Shown: positions 53,957 through 62,818 of the stretch, one piece after another
How positions within the stretch are numbered: the stretch's first letter is position 1
Layout: each line of letters starts with the position of its first letter
Made by a program: the position numbers and the translations under genes
Assembly (NCBI RefSeq): GCF_000196615.1
Contig: NC_014306.1
Span: forward strand, 1,240,001 to 1,304,000
Length of the DNA: 64,000 nt
Reading direction: 5' to 3'
Source of the DNA: Erwinia billingiae Eb661
Lineage (GTDB): Bacteria > Pseudomonadota > Gammaproteobacteria > Enterobacterales > Enterobacteriaceae
Notes under the pieces: generated by a model
The model's input: only the letters and a program-made list of their open reading frames with translations
The model's database searches: none
What the model was told of the DNA's origin: nothing

Positions 53957-54091
53957 CTAGGATTTTGCTAGCAGACCCACACCGCGAGCAGTTAAGAAGC
54001 GGATGCCCATCCGTTTAGCCATCTGACGAATTGATTCACATGAGCGGTTTATTTTTCGGGCGATTATTTTAGGAGGTAGAGAAGAGGCCAT
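53957..54091 (-). CDS. 44-aa helix-turn-helix-like small protein
   Basis: Start at the ATG at 54091 with GGAGAG 3 nt upstream; reads MASSLPPKIIARKINRS, then CESIRQMAKRMGIRFLTARG, then VGLLAKS. The stretch resembles a resolvase/Sak-like HTH (IARKINRSCESIRQMAKRMGI). Basic protein; likely DNA binding. It could repress the SOS-boxed gene just downstream (inference). Confidence 0.55.
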   Translation of the reverse strand: MASSLPPKIIARKINRSCESIRQMAKRMGIRFLTARGVGLLAKS

Positions 54092-54552
54092 TCTCTCTCC
54101 GGCTCTAATCCAATGTCAGGGGATATGCTCTGTTTCGAGCTTTAAGGCGAAAGGGCGGCAGGCAAGATAATAGGGCAGTTAAGGGAAGGGCATTCAGTTC
54201 CGACTCTTGCCATCACATAGTTAATGTGATGAGTAAAGATACCTTATATTAAACCCGCCACCAGGCGGGTTTTTGCTTTCTGGGAGCAAGCTTTAGGTAA
54301 GCTAGGCCACTTCCTGAAAGCAAAGAAGTAGAGCGAGATGTAGTGGATCACTGGAATTGAAAGAACCAGAGCCATTGGCCATCCTAAGTCTGCTTTCCTA
54401 ACCATTCTCTGGCATGGGAAGAAGGAGATTATTCACATGATGATGAACAGGTTGTTGTGTGTTTCCCCCATATTATCTCTCCTTAGATTGTTGTTACGAG
54501 CCCTCTCTGGTGGGCCTTTTTTAATCTATGGGCATCCTTGCCCAACCAGTCT
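54092..54552. other. intergenic stretch with two terminators
   Basis: 461 nt. Holds AACCCGCC-loop-GGCGGGTTTTT (54252-54274) and GCCC-loop-GGGCCTTTTTT (54500-54522), both rightward intrinsic terminators. No convincing gene; a 38-codon frame from 54440 lacks support. Confidence 0.5.
54252..54275 (+). terminator. intrinsic terminator
   Basis: AACCCGCC (54252-54259), ACCA loop, GGCGGGTT (54264-54271), followed by TTT. Rightward; the A-rich left flank would also allow leftward use. Confidence 0.75.
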
Positions 54553-54690
54553 TTAATCAAAAGAACAATAGCCACCTTTATGATGTGAGCCAGTTCCACC
54601 ATGTGGATGCTGTCCTTTTGGGCATGCTAAAGCTGACGCAGACATGATGCCGAGGATTGATACCAGAAGGATTGCTGTAACTTTTTTCAT
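54553..54690 (-). CDS. 45-aa secreted Gly/His-rich small protein
   Basis: ATG at 54690 with AGGAA 6 nt upstream. Signal peptide MKKVTAILLVSILGIMSASALA, then a 23-residue mature part CPKGQHPHGGTGSHHKGGYC plus SFD. Two Cys could form a disulfide; the spaced His residues suggest metal binding. Similar short 'CPKG...GTG.HHKGG.C' products occur in enterobacterial prophages (recalled pattern). Too short for routine gene calling. Confidence 0.65.
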   Translation of the reverse strand: MKKVTAILLVSILGIMSASALACPKGQHPHGGTGSHHKGGYCSFD

Positions 54691-54846
54691 TGTGTTCCTG
54701 TTAGTAATTTTGCCAGTTGGGAAAACCCCACAGTTAATATACTCTTAAGTTTAACAATAGGAATCCTGATAAAAGATCAGCCTTTATGCGTTTTTTTGCA
54801 GCATGGTCATATTAGGATTTCTCCTCCTACAACACGGGGGAATGCA

Positions 54847-54978
54847 ATGAAGTGGATTTCTGTAGGAGATGCAATGCCAGAAACCAGATCCCAGTTTCAG
54901 ACGGTGATTGTGGCAACTGAGAAGGGAGTAGGCGCGGCAAATTACAACTTAATCAATGGCTTCTATTCATATGAATAG
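54847..54978 (+). CDS. DUF551-like phage protein, short
   Basis: 43 aa from the ATG at 54847 (GGGGGAA 5 nt upstream). MKWISVGDAMPE is the diagnostic DUF551 start, found in many phage early regions. The family is usually longer (60-100 aa), so this is probably truncated after NLINGFYSYE. Confidence 0.55.
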   Translation: MKWISVGDAMPETRSQFQTVIVATEKGVGAANYNLINGFYSYE

Positions 54979-55080
54979 AAGTCCTCTTCATCCTGATATG
55001 CGGAACGACGTGCCAGCTCATAGAATGGCCTGACCTTCCACGAAGACAATCGGCCAATAATATAACGGCTAAAAAATTAC

Positions 55081-55107
55081 AAAAAAAAGCCCGCATGGCG
55101 GCGGGCT
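55081..55107 (-). terminator. leftward intrinsic terminator
   Basis: On the minus strand AGCCCGC-CGCCAT-GCGGGCT followed by eight Ts. One of three leftward terminators in 320 nt. Confidence 0.75.
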
Positions 55108-55204
55108 CAACTTATTTTAGCACAGGGGTGGATCTAATAAGTTCAACGATGAATATCGTTGATATAACCATAGTAGTGCCATGCTAAACTGTAAATCACA
55201 GGCG

Positions 55205-55228
55205 AAAAAAAACCGACACTATGGTCGG
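55205..55228 (-). terminator. leftward intrinsic terminator
   Basis: Minus strand: CCGAC-CATAGT-GTCGG followed by a run of Ts. Short 5-bp stem. Confidence 0.6.
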
Positions 55229-55374
55229 CTCCTGAAGTTCAGAATCACAAAGAAATTCGCGTACAAATAATCACGGATGCGAAAGATATCAGCTAAAAAT
55301 CTTTAGAAAGCTAGCAGTTTTTATCGTGACGATAAGTATCATTTCAACATGCCCTTGCTCAAATTTGAGCCATA

Positions 55375-55397
55375 AAAAACCCGGCCGTGGAGCCGGG
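55375..55397 (-). terminator. leftward intrinsic terminator
   Basis: Minus strand: CCCGGC-TCCACG-GCCGGG followed by six Ts. Confidence 0.7.
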
Positions 55398-55713
55398 AAT
55401 TGGAACAGTTTTACTCTTGCACTACACAAGCAGTAATCCGCATGTGTAGAATTTTTAGCCTACTATGCATGAACAGGAATGACTCCAGGCATGTTCCTAT
55501 GTCATCCAAGTTCGGAGTTTTCTGGTGTAGGTATGGTTTAGGAATTGATTATTGACTGGATCTAAATGGCATAGAGGGAATAATGCTGGATGAGCTAAAT
55601 GTGATCGGCAAAGTAACCTTTCACACCCGACGCGTTTACGAGGGGCGCCGGCCGACAATCTGATGGGACCAGATTGGGTTTGTACCCTTTACCAAGCCTT
55701 TGCATACTTTGGC

Positions 55714-55732
55714 ATCATGAAGCGCGTACCAT
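55714..55732. repeat. candidate attR of the argU element
   Basis: ATCATGAAGCGCGTACCAT matches the tRNA 3' end ATCCTGTAGGGCGTACCAT (52261-52279) at 16 of 19 positions, the last nine being exact. It would be the right junction of the remnant element. Confidence 0.45.
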
Positions 55733-56118
55733 ACTCTCTTCTGTTTCTTCTTTTAGTATCTCCCTGTCGGTTTACTTTCAGAATATCCCTGCTTTAAGAT
55801 CTAATGCCAACCAGTCCACCTCACCGTACATGTCCATATTAAACCTTATTATTTCAGTACGCGCGGGCATATCTTGCAGTGCTAACGTTTTATTCAATGT
55901 TAAGCCGTCCCTTACTGGTCCGTTATCAGCTTAATAACCAAGGCTTTTCATGGTTTATTCCCCTGTCTCCGATGGCGCAGGTAAAAATACCTGGTGCCCC
56001 AGCTGCTGATGCCATTAGTTTGCGTAAATCGCGTTACTTAATGTTTACCTGGTTAAAGTAGTAAGCCAAACCAATAAGACGCATCCTTTGTTATATTCAC
56101 AACCAGAGATACTTAGAC

Positions 56119-56361
56119 ACGGAAGAAATTTTATTCACATTGCCAATGGTAATGGTAATGGTAATGGTAATGGTAATGGTATCGGGTTCACTTTTTGCCG
56201 CTGATACACAGGAAGGATATTACGGTTGCGTGAAATAATTGCTGGGCAAGCAGCACGCTGACGATATGGACAATGGCAGTCGACCAGGTGTGGGAGATGT
56301 TGTTAGCGGCACGGAGAATGCGCATCCTGGCGATGCATCGCTTGCTGCAGGTTATCATTAA
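56119..56361 (+). pseudogene. fragment of a secreted outer-membrane beta-barrel protein
   Basis: A frame from ACG at 56119 reads (T)EEILFTLP, then VM six times, then VSGSLFA|ADTQEGYYGCVK, TAA at 56236-56238, then LLGKQHADDMDNGSRPGVGDVVSGTENAHPGDASLAAGYH and stop. It looks like the signal peptide and first strands of an enterobacterial OM barrel protein whose start ATG has become ACG and which has a nonsense codon and a lost C-terminal part. The remainder of the gene is absent. Confidence 0.55.
56145..56180 (+). repeat. hexanucleotide microsatellite (AATGGT)x6
   Basis: Six perfect copies of AATGGT. In frame it encodes Met-Val repeats in the signal peptide of the pseudogene. Being a multiple of three it changes length, not frame. 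Confidence 0.95.
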
Positions 56362-56893
56362 AAACATTCAAATTTAATCAACTCAATGCAAAAGTAACCA
56401 AAAATAAATATTGCCTAAAGTGCTGCGCATAGCATCTCGCTTACAGGCTATTAACAAAAGCATCCATCTCATCCCCATCTGAGAATCGATATTTTCATCC
56501 GCTTAAGATAAAAACGCGCTTTTTATTTATCGAACGCCTTAGCTATCGTCATTTAACGGATTTTATGGTGGGTATGTATTCCCTGAGGAAACATTGCTTT
56601 ACACATTTCTTTACATCGGGCTTAAGGGCCATTCCTTGTGCTTTTTTGATTAATAATACCCTTTAATCGCCAGGTTGACGATGAATGCAGTTTTAGACGA
56701 GAATTACTCTCGTCAAATAAGTTCTCAAATTCATCCTCTGGAAATAATCACTCTCCAAATAGGGGACGAAGTAAAAGATGAACTAATTGTTTATTTTGCC
56801 TTTGTCGTTAATTTAAATGTTGAGTTCTAAAAACATCACTTATCTTGGTTAAGTATTTTCATTCCTTTATTAAATCATTAAGGACTTGTAAGT
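56362..56893 (+). promoter_or_regulatory. leader region of the fimbrial operon
   Basis: 532 AT-rich nt ahead of the fimbrial operon. The perfect inverted repeat GACGAG-N7-CTCGTC (56696-56714) is a possible operator. A 49-codon frame (56681-56830, NAVLDENYSRQISSQIHP...) starts at an ATG with a weak ribosome site and includes that repeat; it may be a leader peptide or chance. No fim-type 9-bp invertible switch ends were found. Confidence 0.35.
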
Positions 56894-57490
56894 ATGAAAA
56901 AACATATTATTGCATCATTGATTCCTGCACTCGCAATTTTTTCCTTCTCAACGTTGGCCGCAGTAGATCCGGTAACCGTTGATGGCGGCAAGATCAACTT
57001 TACCGGTTCTGTGGTTGCTGCACCTTGTGCAGTGGACAACGTCACAGACGGTCAGACGGTGAAACTTGGACAGGTTCCTACCAACCGTCTTGCGTCAAAA
57101 GGAGACTCGAGCTCCGCTGTTCCTTTCACCATTAAACTTACCGGCTGTGACCTGAGCGGTATCGAAAAGAGCGATCCGAAAACGACAGCCAGTTATACCA
57201 GCGCGTCCATCATCTTTAACGGTGCGACCACTGGGGAAGCTACCACACTGGCTATCCAGCCTGCTTCCAACGGCGCGGGCGATACCACGACCGCGGCACA
57301 AAACGTCGGTATCCAGATATTACAGAATAACAAAGCGGTGAATGTGAACGGCAGTACTGCCACAGATGTCCAGCGCATTCTGGCTGGCACCAACGAAATT
57401 CCATTCAGTGCGGTTTACGTTGCTACCGCTGATGGTGTTGTTGCAGGCTCCGCTAACTCCACGGTTAATTTCCAGGTTAGCTACGAGTAA
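56894..57490 (+). CDS. major fimbrial subunit (type 1 FimA-like)
   Basis: 198 aa. Signal peptide KKHIIASLIPALAIFSFSTLAA, then the pilin pattern GGKINFTGSVVAAPCAVD (first Cys), VKLGQVPTNRLAS, PFTIKLTGCDL (second Cys), and the C-terminal beta-zipper NSTVNFQVSYE. Exported by Sec, folded by the chaperone, polymerised at the usher. First gene of the operon. Confidence 0.93.
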   Translation: MKKHIIASLIPALAIFSFSTLAAVDPVTVDGGKINFTGSVVAAPCAVDNVTDGQTVKLGQVPTNRLASKGDSSSAVPFTIKLTGCDLSGIEKSDPKTTASYTSASIIFNGATTGEATTLAIQPASNGAGDTTTAAQNVGIQILQNNKAVNVNGSTATDVQRILAGTNEIPFSAVYVATADGVVAGSANSTVNFQVSYE

Positions 57491-57566
57491 TTAATTTTAT
57501 GCCGCCTGCGTAGTTTTTTAACTACTGCGCGGGCATTTTTTCAATGACTTTTTTACAGGGCATCCC

Positions 57567-58268
57567 ATGTTTAATTATCATTTAAGAAATATTTTGTGTG
57601 CTGTTGTTATGTCTACCTCTTGCTTGATTCCTTCTCTTGCCAGTGCGGGCGGAATTACGCTGGGCGGCACGAGGGTCATTTATCCGGCGGGTCAGAAATA
57701 AGTCACTATGTCGGTACGTAATACCGCCGATCGGGCCAGCTTTATGGTGCAGTCATGGGTTGAACAACCGGACGGGCAGAAGAGCCAGGATTTTGTCGTT
57801 ACCCCGCCAATTTACGTCAGCGGTCCGGGTAATGAGAACACCTTGCGTCTGATGTATGTCGGCAAACCAATCCGTCAGGATCAAGAAAGTCTTTATTACT
57901 TCAATACCAAATCTATCCCCTCTATGGATAAAAAAGAGATTGAGAATAAAAACATCCTGATGCTCGCCGCCATCACGCGCATCAAGCTTTTTGTTCGTCC
58001 GGCAGGCCTGAAGCCAGATGTGGCCAAGGCGCCTGAATCATTGACCTTTTCACGCATAAATGGACAGCTGCGCATTGATAATCCCACGCCGTATCACATC
58101 ACGCTGGCCAAAATGAAAGTCGGCAATCAGACACTGCCCGATTCGATGGTCAGTCCTAAAGGCACTCTCTCTCTGCCACTCGTGGCCAGTGCTGGGAAAA
58201 GTATTACGTTCAGAACCATCAATGATTTCGGTGCCGCCACACCAGAAATGCGTGCAGAAATAAAATAG
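57567..58268 (+). pseudogene. fimbrial chaperone (FimC/PapD-like) with nonsense codon
   Basis: From the ATG at 57567: signal peptide (NILCAVVMSTSCLIPSLASA), GGITLGGTRVIYPAGQK, TAA (57699-57701, codon 45), then VTMSVRNTADRASFMVQSWVEQPDGQKSQDFVVTPP...IKLFVRPAGLKPDVAKAPESLTF...PYHITLAKMKVG. The codon is normally Gln or similar (GQKQVTMSVRN), so CAA to TAA explains it. The ATG at 57708 could reinitiate but would give a product without a signal peptide. Confidence 0.85.
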
Positions 58269-58315
58269 CGCTCTTTTTCCGACAGGCGTTTACAGGCAGA
58301 AATACAGGTATTCAG

Positions 58316-60928
58316 ATGCAAATATCACATAATAAAAAAACAGTCAGCACCCTGAATTCTCCAGTTCGTCTTCCGATGTCCATCATGACATTACTGATGG
58401 GAGCCGCTTTGTTTCCATCATCAGGGCATGCTGAGCTCTATTTTGCCCCTGAACTGATCTCTTCCGATCCGGCGATGGTGGCCGATCTGACGCGTTTGCA
58501 AAATGCAGGTAATCAGCTTCCGGGCGCCTATGAAGTGGATATTTACCTTAACGGTACCCGCGTTAACGAGCGCAGCCTGATGTTTATTGATGCGCCAGAC
58601 GCCAGGAACAAAAGAGAAGTGCGTGATAGCACCGGGCTAATGGCTTGTCTGAATCGCAGTGAACTGGAAGAGCTTGGCGTAGACGTTCGGCAAATTCCGG
58701 CCGACGTTGGCGACACCTGTATTTCTCCGGGAGAATTTATACCCGGCGCCTTTACCTCTTTCGATTTTCAGCGCCAGCGACTGGAGATCAGCGTACCGCA
58801 AGCCGCGTTGCGTACCCGCGCCCAAGGATATATTTCGCCGGAACGCTGGGACGAAGGTATTAATGCGGCAATGATGAATTACAGCTTCAGCGGCAGTAAC
58901 AACCGCGGGCGCTATGGTGACAGCCGCAACACCTATCTGAATCTTAAGGGCGGCATCAACGTGGGGCCATGGCGTTTGCGCGACTACCGCACGTGGAATG
59001 AGTACAGCAGTGACCGCTATAACTACCGCAAGTGGCAGCACGTCTATACCTATGCCCAACGTGCCATCATTCCCTTGCGCAGCAACCTGATGCTGGGGGA
59101 CGGCACGTCGGATGGCGATATCTTTGATTCTCTCGCCTTCAGAGGTGTGCAAATTGCCACGGATGACAGCATGTATCCGGATAGTATGCGGGGATTCGCG
59201 CCGGTTATCAGAGGGATGGCCAATACTAACGCCCGCGTTAATATCCGGCAGAACGGCTATACGGTGTATCAGACGTTTGTTGCGCCTGGTGCATTTGCCA
59301 TTGACGACCTTTTCCCGGTCTATTCCAGCGGCGATCTTGAAGTCACCGTGACTGAGGCCGATGGCAGCGTTCGGGTATTTACCGTGCCGTATTCGTCGGT
59401 ACCCGTTTTGCAGCGCGAAGGGCGGATGAAATACAGCCTGACGGCGGGTCAGTACCGTTCATCAAGCGACAGTTATAACAGCCCAGTGTTTGTGCAGGCC
59501 ACGCTTATCAGCGGCTTACCGCATAACATGACTGGCTACGGCGGTATGCAGTACGCCGAAAATTATCTGTCGGGCTTATTAGGTCTGGGATTCAACCTCG
59601 GTTATCTGGGGGCGATCTCGGCGGATATTACCCAGGCCAACAGCACGCTGGCCGATGGTAATCAATATCAGGGACGTTCGTTACGCTTTCTCTATGCGCG
59701 CTCCCTTAATACTTTGGGAACCAGTTTCCAGCTAACCGGCTATCGCTATTCGACCGAAGGTTTCCATACGCTGGATGAAACGGCGCTAAAGGGCATGAAA
59801 GGCTGGCGATATGAGGCTGACACCGTCGCGGCCGACGGCAGCTTGGTGAAGCAGCCTTACACCGATTATTACAATCTCTATAACAACAAGCGGGCAAAAA
59901 TCCAGGCCAGCGTATCCCAGCGAGCGGGCGATCATGGCTCTTTATTCCTGTCTGGCGTAAGGCAGACATACTGGAACACTGACGGCCATTACGACTCTCT
60001 ACAGATGGGGTTTAACGGGGCGATGGGGCAGGTGAACTACGGTGTGACCTATAGCTACAGCCGACAGACAGGTCAGGCCGATGCGGATAATTCACTATTT
60101 TTCTCGATGTCATTGCCGATTAGCACCTTGTTTGGTGGCAAAAGTGCCCCGCACTCAGCTTATGCCACCTACAGCGCCGGCAGAAACCAGCAGGGAGATA
60201 TCTCCCATCAGGCCGGCCTGAGCGGCACGGCACTGAAAGATAACAACCTGAACTGGAGTCTCAGCCAGGGGATGACGCGCAATGAAGGCAATAGCGGCAG
60301 CCTGAGCACCTCCTATCGTGGCGGGTATGGCAGCACCAATCTTGGCTATAGCTACAGTGACAGTTATAAGCAGACCAGCTATGGCGTCAGCGGAGGGGTG
60401 CTTTTACACAATGAAGGCGTGACGCTGGGGCAATCACTTGGTGAAACCAGCGTGCTGGTTGCCATGCCAGGGGTAGCCAATGCCAAAGTGGAAAATGAAA
60501 CCGGCGTCAAAACCGACTGGCGGGGTTATGCCCTGCGGCCTTACGCCTCCGCTTATCGTGAGAATCGTATCGCCATCGATACCGGCTCACTGGATGATCA
60601 AACCGATATGGATTCTACGGTAACCCGCGTGGTGCCTACCCGTGGTGCCGTGGTGAAGGCCGGATTTAAAGGCCATTCAGGTAGCCGGGTTCTGATGACC
60701 CTGACCAGCGCAGGCAAACCGCTTCCGTTCGGCACTATCGTCAAGGCTGGCGAGCGTGGCGGGATAGTTGGGGATGGTGGGCAGGTTTATCTGTCAGGCA
60801 TGCCGGATAAGGGAACAGTCATCGCACAGTGGGGAGTCGATAAACAGTGCGTTGGCGATTATCGTCTGCCGTCAGCAACAAAGGAACAGCGCGATCCGGT
60901 GATCAGAATTAACAGTAACTGCAAATGA
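58316..60928 (+). CDS. fimbrial outer-membrane usher (FimD/PapC-like)
   Basis: 870 aa, normal length. Signal peptide ends at GHAELYFAPELIS; N-terminal periplasmic domain with GAYEVDIYLNG; 24-strand barrel containing LGDGTSDGDIFDSLAFRGVQIATDDSMYPDSMRGFAPVIRG and QNGYTVYQTFVAPGAFAIDDLFP; plug; C-terminal domains PFGTIVKAGERGGIVGDGGQVYLSG and final Cys pair (QCVGDYRLP...NSNC). Reads through without interruption. Confidence 0.94.
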   Translation: MQISHNKKTVSTLNSPVRLPMSIMTLLMGAALFPSSGHAELYFAPELISSDPAMVADLTRLQNAGNQLPGAYEVDIYLNGTRVNERSLMFIDAPDARNKREVRDSTGLMACLNRSELEELGVDVRQIPADVGDTCISPGEFIPGAFTSFDFQRQRLEISVPQAALRTRAQGYISPERWDEGINAAMMNYSFSGSNNRGRYGDSRNTYLNLKGGINVGPWRLRDYRTWNEYSSDRYNYRKWQHVYTYAQRAIIPLRSNLMLGDGTSDGDIFDSLAFRGVQIATDDSMYPDSMRGFAPVIRGMANTNARVNIRQNGYTVYQTFVAPGAFAIDDLFPVYSSGDLEVTVTEADGSVRVFTVPYSSVPVLQREGRMKYSLTAGQYRSSSDSYNSPVFVQATLISGLPHNMTGYGGMQYAENYLSGLLGLGFNLGYLGAISADITQANSTLADGNQYQGRSLRFLYARSLNTLGTSFQLTGYRYSTEGFHTLDETALKGMKGWRYEADTVAADGSLVKQPYTDYYNLYNNKRAKIQASVSQRAGDHGSLFLSGVRQTYWNTDGHYDSLQMGFNGAMGQVNYGVTYSYSRQTGQADADNSLFFSMSLPISTLFGGKSAPHSAYATYSAGRNQQGDISHQAGLSGTALKDNNLNWSLSQGMTRNEGNSGSLSTSYRGGYGSTNLGYSYSDSYKQTSYGVSGGVLLHNEGVTLGQSLGETSVLVAMPGVANAKVENETGVKTDWRGYALRPYASAYRENRIAIDTGSLDDQTDMDSTVTRVVPTRGAVVKAGFKGHSGSRVLMTLTSAGKPLPFGTIVKAGERGGIVGDGGQVYLSGMPDKGTVIAQWGVDKQCVGDYRLPSATKEQRDPVIRINSNCK

Positions 60929-60996
60929 CAAATCAGGACAGTAGCCAAGCCATCGCGCAAAAAGCGCAATCAATAATCCAGATAAGAGGATAAAAC

Positions 60997-61557
60997 ATGA
61001 AAACTCGCGGAAAGGGTGTCCTTACTCAACTTTCTCACTCGGCATTACTTCTGATTGCGGTTGGAATGGGAAATGCTTATGCGGCAACAGATACGGCGAT
61101 TATCACTATTACCGGGAAAGTGGTTGCGAACACTTGCACTATGAGCAGTGGCTCTGCAACACAGACAGTCACGCTTAATGATATTGCTGACCGGGACATT
61201 CGCGGTAAAGGGGTCACCGGCGGTGATAAAAATATCAGTATCGTGCTGAAAGATTGCGGCACCGCCGCATCTGCCGTGAAGGTGAGCGCCTGGGGGAGTG
61301 CTGACAGCGAGGATAACCAGGCTTTCGGCAACGCTATTGCTAAAAGTGACGGCGGTGCTGATGGCGTCGCACTCTATTTTTATCAGACCAATGGAACGAC
61401 TAAATACAACCCCGATGGCAGTGTGACAGAAACCAGCAACCTGACACCCTCCGCGGACAATACCCTGAATTACAAAGCATCTTATGTAGGTACAAAAGAT
61501 ACCGTGGCTGCGGGGAGTTTCATGACCGTGGTGAACATGAATTTTGAGTATTTGTAG
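60997..61557 (+). CDS. minor fimbrial subunit
   Basis: 186 aa. Signal peptide ending NAYAATDT; pilin pattern ITGKVVANTCTMSSGS (Cys), VLKDCGTA (Cys), C-terminal SFMTVVNMNFEYL. AGAGGA precedes the ATG. Probably an adaptor or tip-proximal subunit. Confidence 0.88.
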   Translation: MKTRGKGVLTQLSHSALLLIAVGMGNAYAATDTAIITITGKVVANTCTMSSGSATQTVTLNDIADRDIRGKGVTGGDKNISIVLKDCGTAASAVKVSAWGSADSEDNQAFGNAIAKSDGGADGVALYFYQTNGTTKYNPDGSVTETSNLTPSADNTLNYKASYVGTKDTVAAGSFMTVVNMNFEYL

Positions 61558-61674
61558 AAATAAATAACCCATCGGGAGTCTGTAGAAGCAATAACAAGTG
61601 GCTCCCAGGAATTAATAGTGTAGAAAATACAGAGGATGGGATACCTCCGTACTACAAAAGAGTAAGAAGAATAA

Positions 61675-62577
61675 ATGATGAATTTCAGAAATCACAGTGA
61701 GGCCAGGCAGTGCTCAAAACGCCTGTCAGGGCTGTTGTACGTCGTTGCGTTTAGTGCAGTTATACCTTGTGAAGCAATGACTATACAGGCATCAAGTATT
61801 GTTGAGATCCCAATAACTGGCTTAAAACTTGATAACAAGGGGGAGCACCCAGTTATTGACAAAAAGGTGGGCTTCACGCGTCTGATACTAATACCTAATG
61901 GACGTAACCCAGGGATAATTGGTTACGGTGATGTCGTGATCACAACCACTCAAGGCTCTTTCAGTGCAAAACTACCGTTATGCCAGGATGCCGATCAGTG
62001 GCAGTGCTGGGATAACTCCGCCTATTGGGTGAATGTACCCACCTTTGATGGGCAGGCAGTGGAAGGTGGAACCAATCCGGTGATTACGGGATTATCACTT
62101 ACAGGAAGATTACAAAATATATCTCAAAAAGATACGTCGATAAATATTAAAATAGTCGCTTCGGATGAGAATAATTGGGGGAATTCGCAGTTGGGATTTA
62201 GCAGTATTGGCGGCGCGACCTTACCCGCTGCTTCAGTTTGTGCCCTGGATGTAAATACGACGGCCGATCTCGGCAATCTTACAACGGGCCAAGCGAAAAA
62301 ACACATACTGGTCAGCTCAAATGCATCTGGAAATGGCAAGGTGACATTTAGGCCAGGCGAACATGATAGCAACAGTGGCTTGATTAAAAACACTGGCGGG
62401 GGAACGCTAAAGTATTCCGTTATGGATACCTCCTCATCTAATCTGTGGAATGCGGCTGATGGGCAGTGGCAAGGTGAACTCATTAACGATTATTATCTGC
62501 AGTTGGAGAGTGTCCCTGATACCACATACCCTGGCCTTTATGAAGGCATCATGACCACAACGCTTTCATGTGAGTAA
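61675..62577 (+). CDS. probable fimbrial tip adhesin
   Basis: 300 aa, last structural gene of the operon. Signal peptide FRNHSEARQCSKRLSGLLYVVAFSAVIPCEA is long and unusual. The N-terminal half (LCQDADQWQCWDNSAYWVNVPTF) has a Cys pair as in lectin domains; the C-terminal half is pilin-like (ASVCALDVNTTADLGNLTTGQ...GLYEGIMTTTLSCE). Two-domain layout and position fit an adhesin; receptor unknown. Confidence 0.75.
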   Translation: MMNFRNHSEARQCSKRLSGLLYVVAFSAVIPCEAMTIQASSIVEIPITGLKLDNKGEHPVIDKKVGFTRLILIPNGRNPGIIGYGDVVITTTQGSFSAKLPLCQDADQWQCWDNSAYWVNVPTFDGQAVEGGTNPVITGLSLTGRLQNISQKDTSINIKIVASDENNWGNSQLGFSSIGGATLPAASVCALDVNTTADLGNLTTGQAKKHILVSSNASGNGKVTFRPGEHDSNSGLIKNTGGGTLKYSVMDTSSSNLWNAADGQWQGELINDYYLQLESVPDTTYPGLYEGIMTTTLSCE

Positions 62578-62818
62578 AGACTCAAGTGGAGCGGCAGGTT
62601 TTTGATTTCATACTAAGCCACAGCAGCCCGCCGTATTCGCAGGCGATACTAATTTATAAATTATGCATGATTGGCGATACAAAATCCTGAGTATGTATTT
62701 ATTTCTGCATTATATTCTATCTTTGAAGGTTTCGAGATATTTTGGTTAGCGAAATAACTTCTGGTTAGCCGCAGGGGTATTTCGATTTTCATTTATCCGA
62801 AATTAATGAAGGTGAAGT

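Larger units (their letters stand above)
52261..55732. mobile_element. decayed argU-integrated (DLP12/intD-type) phage remnant
   Basis: About 3.5 kb between argU and the fimbrial region. It begins with an inactivated intD-like integrase reading toward the tRNA and holds small phage-type genes and terminators. The likely right end is a copy of the tRNA 3' end at 55714-55732 (16 of 19 identical to 52261-52279). No structural or replication genes remain. Confidence 0.7.
54979..56118. other. AT-rich stretch without supported genes; leftward terminators and dyads
   Basis: 1.1 kb. Contains three hairpins followed on the minus strand by T-runs (55081-55107, 55205-55228, 55375-55397) and three perfect dyads (55144-55161, 55321-55335, 55357-55370). 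Also the candidate attR. The frames at 55674-55934 and 55879-56061 have poor codon use and no ribosome site and are not accepted. Confidence 0.5.

Noticed and set aside
54440..54530. Short peptide frame MMNRLLCVSP...
   Set aside because: Ends within a terminator, no homology recalled and only a modest ribosome site.
55674..56061. Two open frames (86 and 60 codons) in the AT-rich stretch
   Set aside because: No ribosome sites, atypical composition, and the candidate attR lies inside; they look like chance frames.
56696..56714. Inverted repeat considered as an end of a fim-type invertible switch
   Set aside because: No second copy in inverted orientation and no recombinase gene nearby; kept only as a possible operator.
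57637..57852. A 71-codon frame inside the chaperone region
   Set aside because: It is an alternate-frame shadow of the chaperone pseudogene, whose own frame shows the family motifs.
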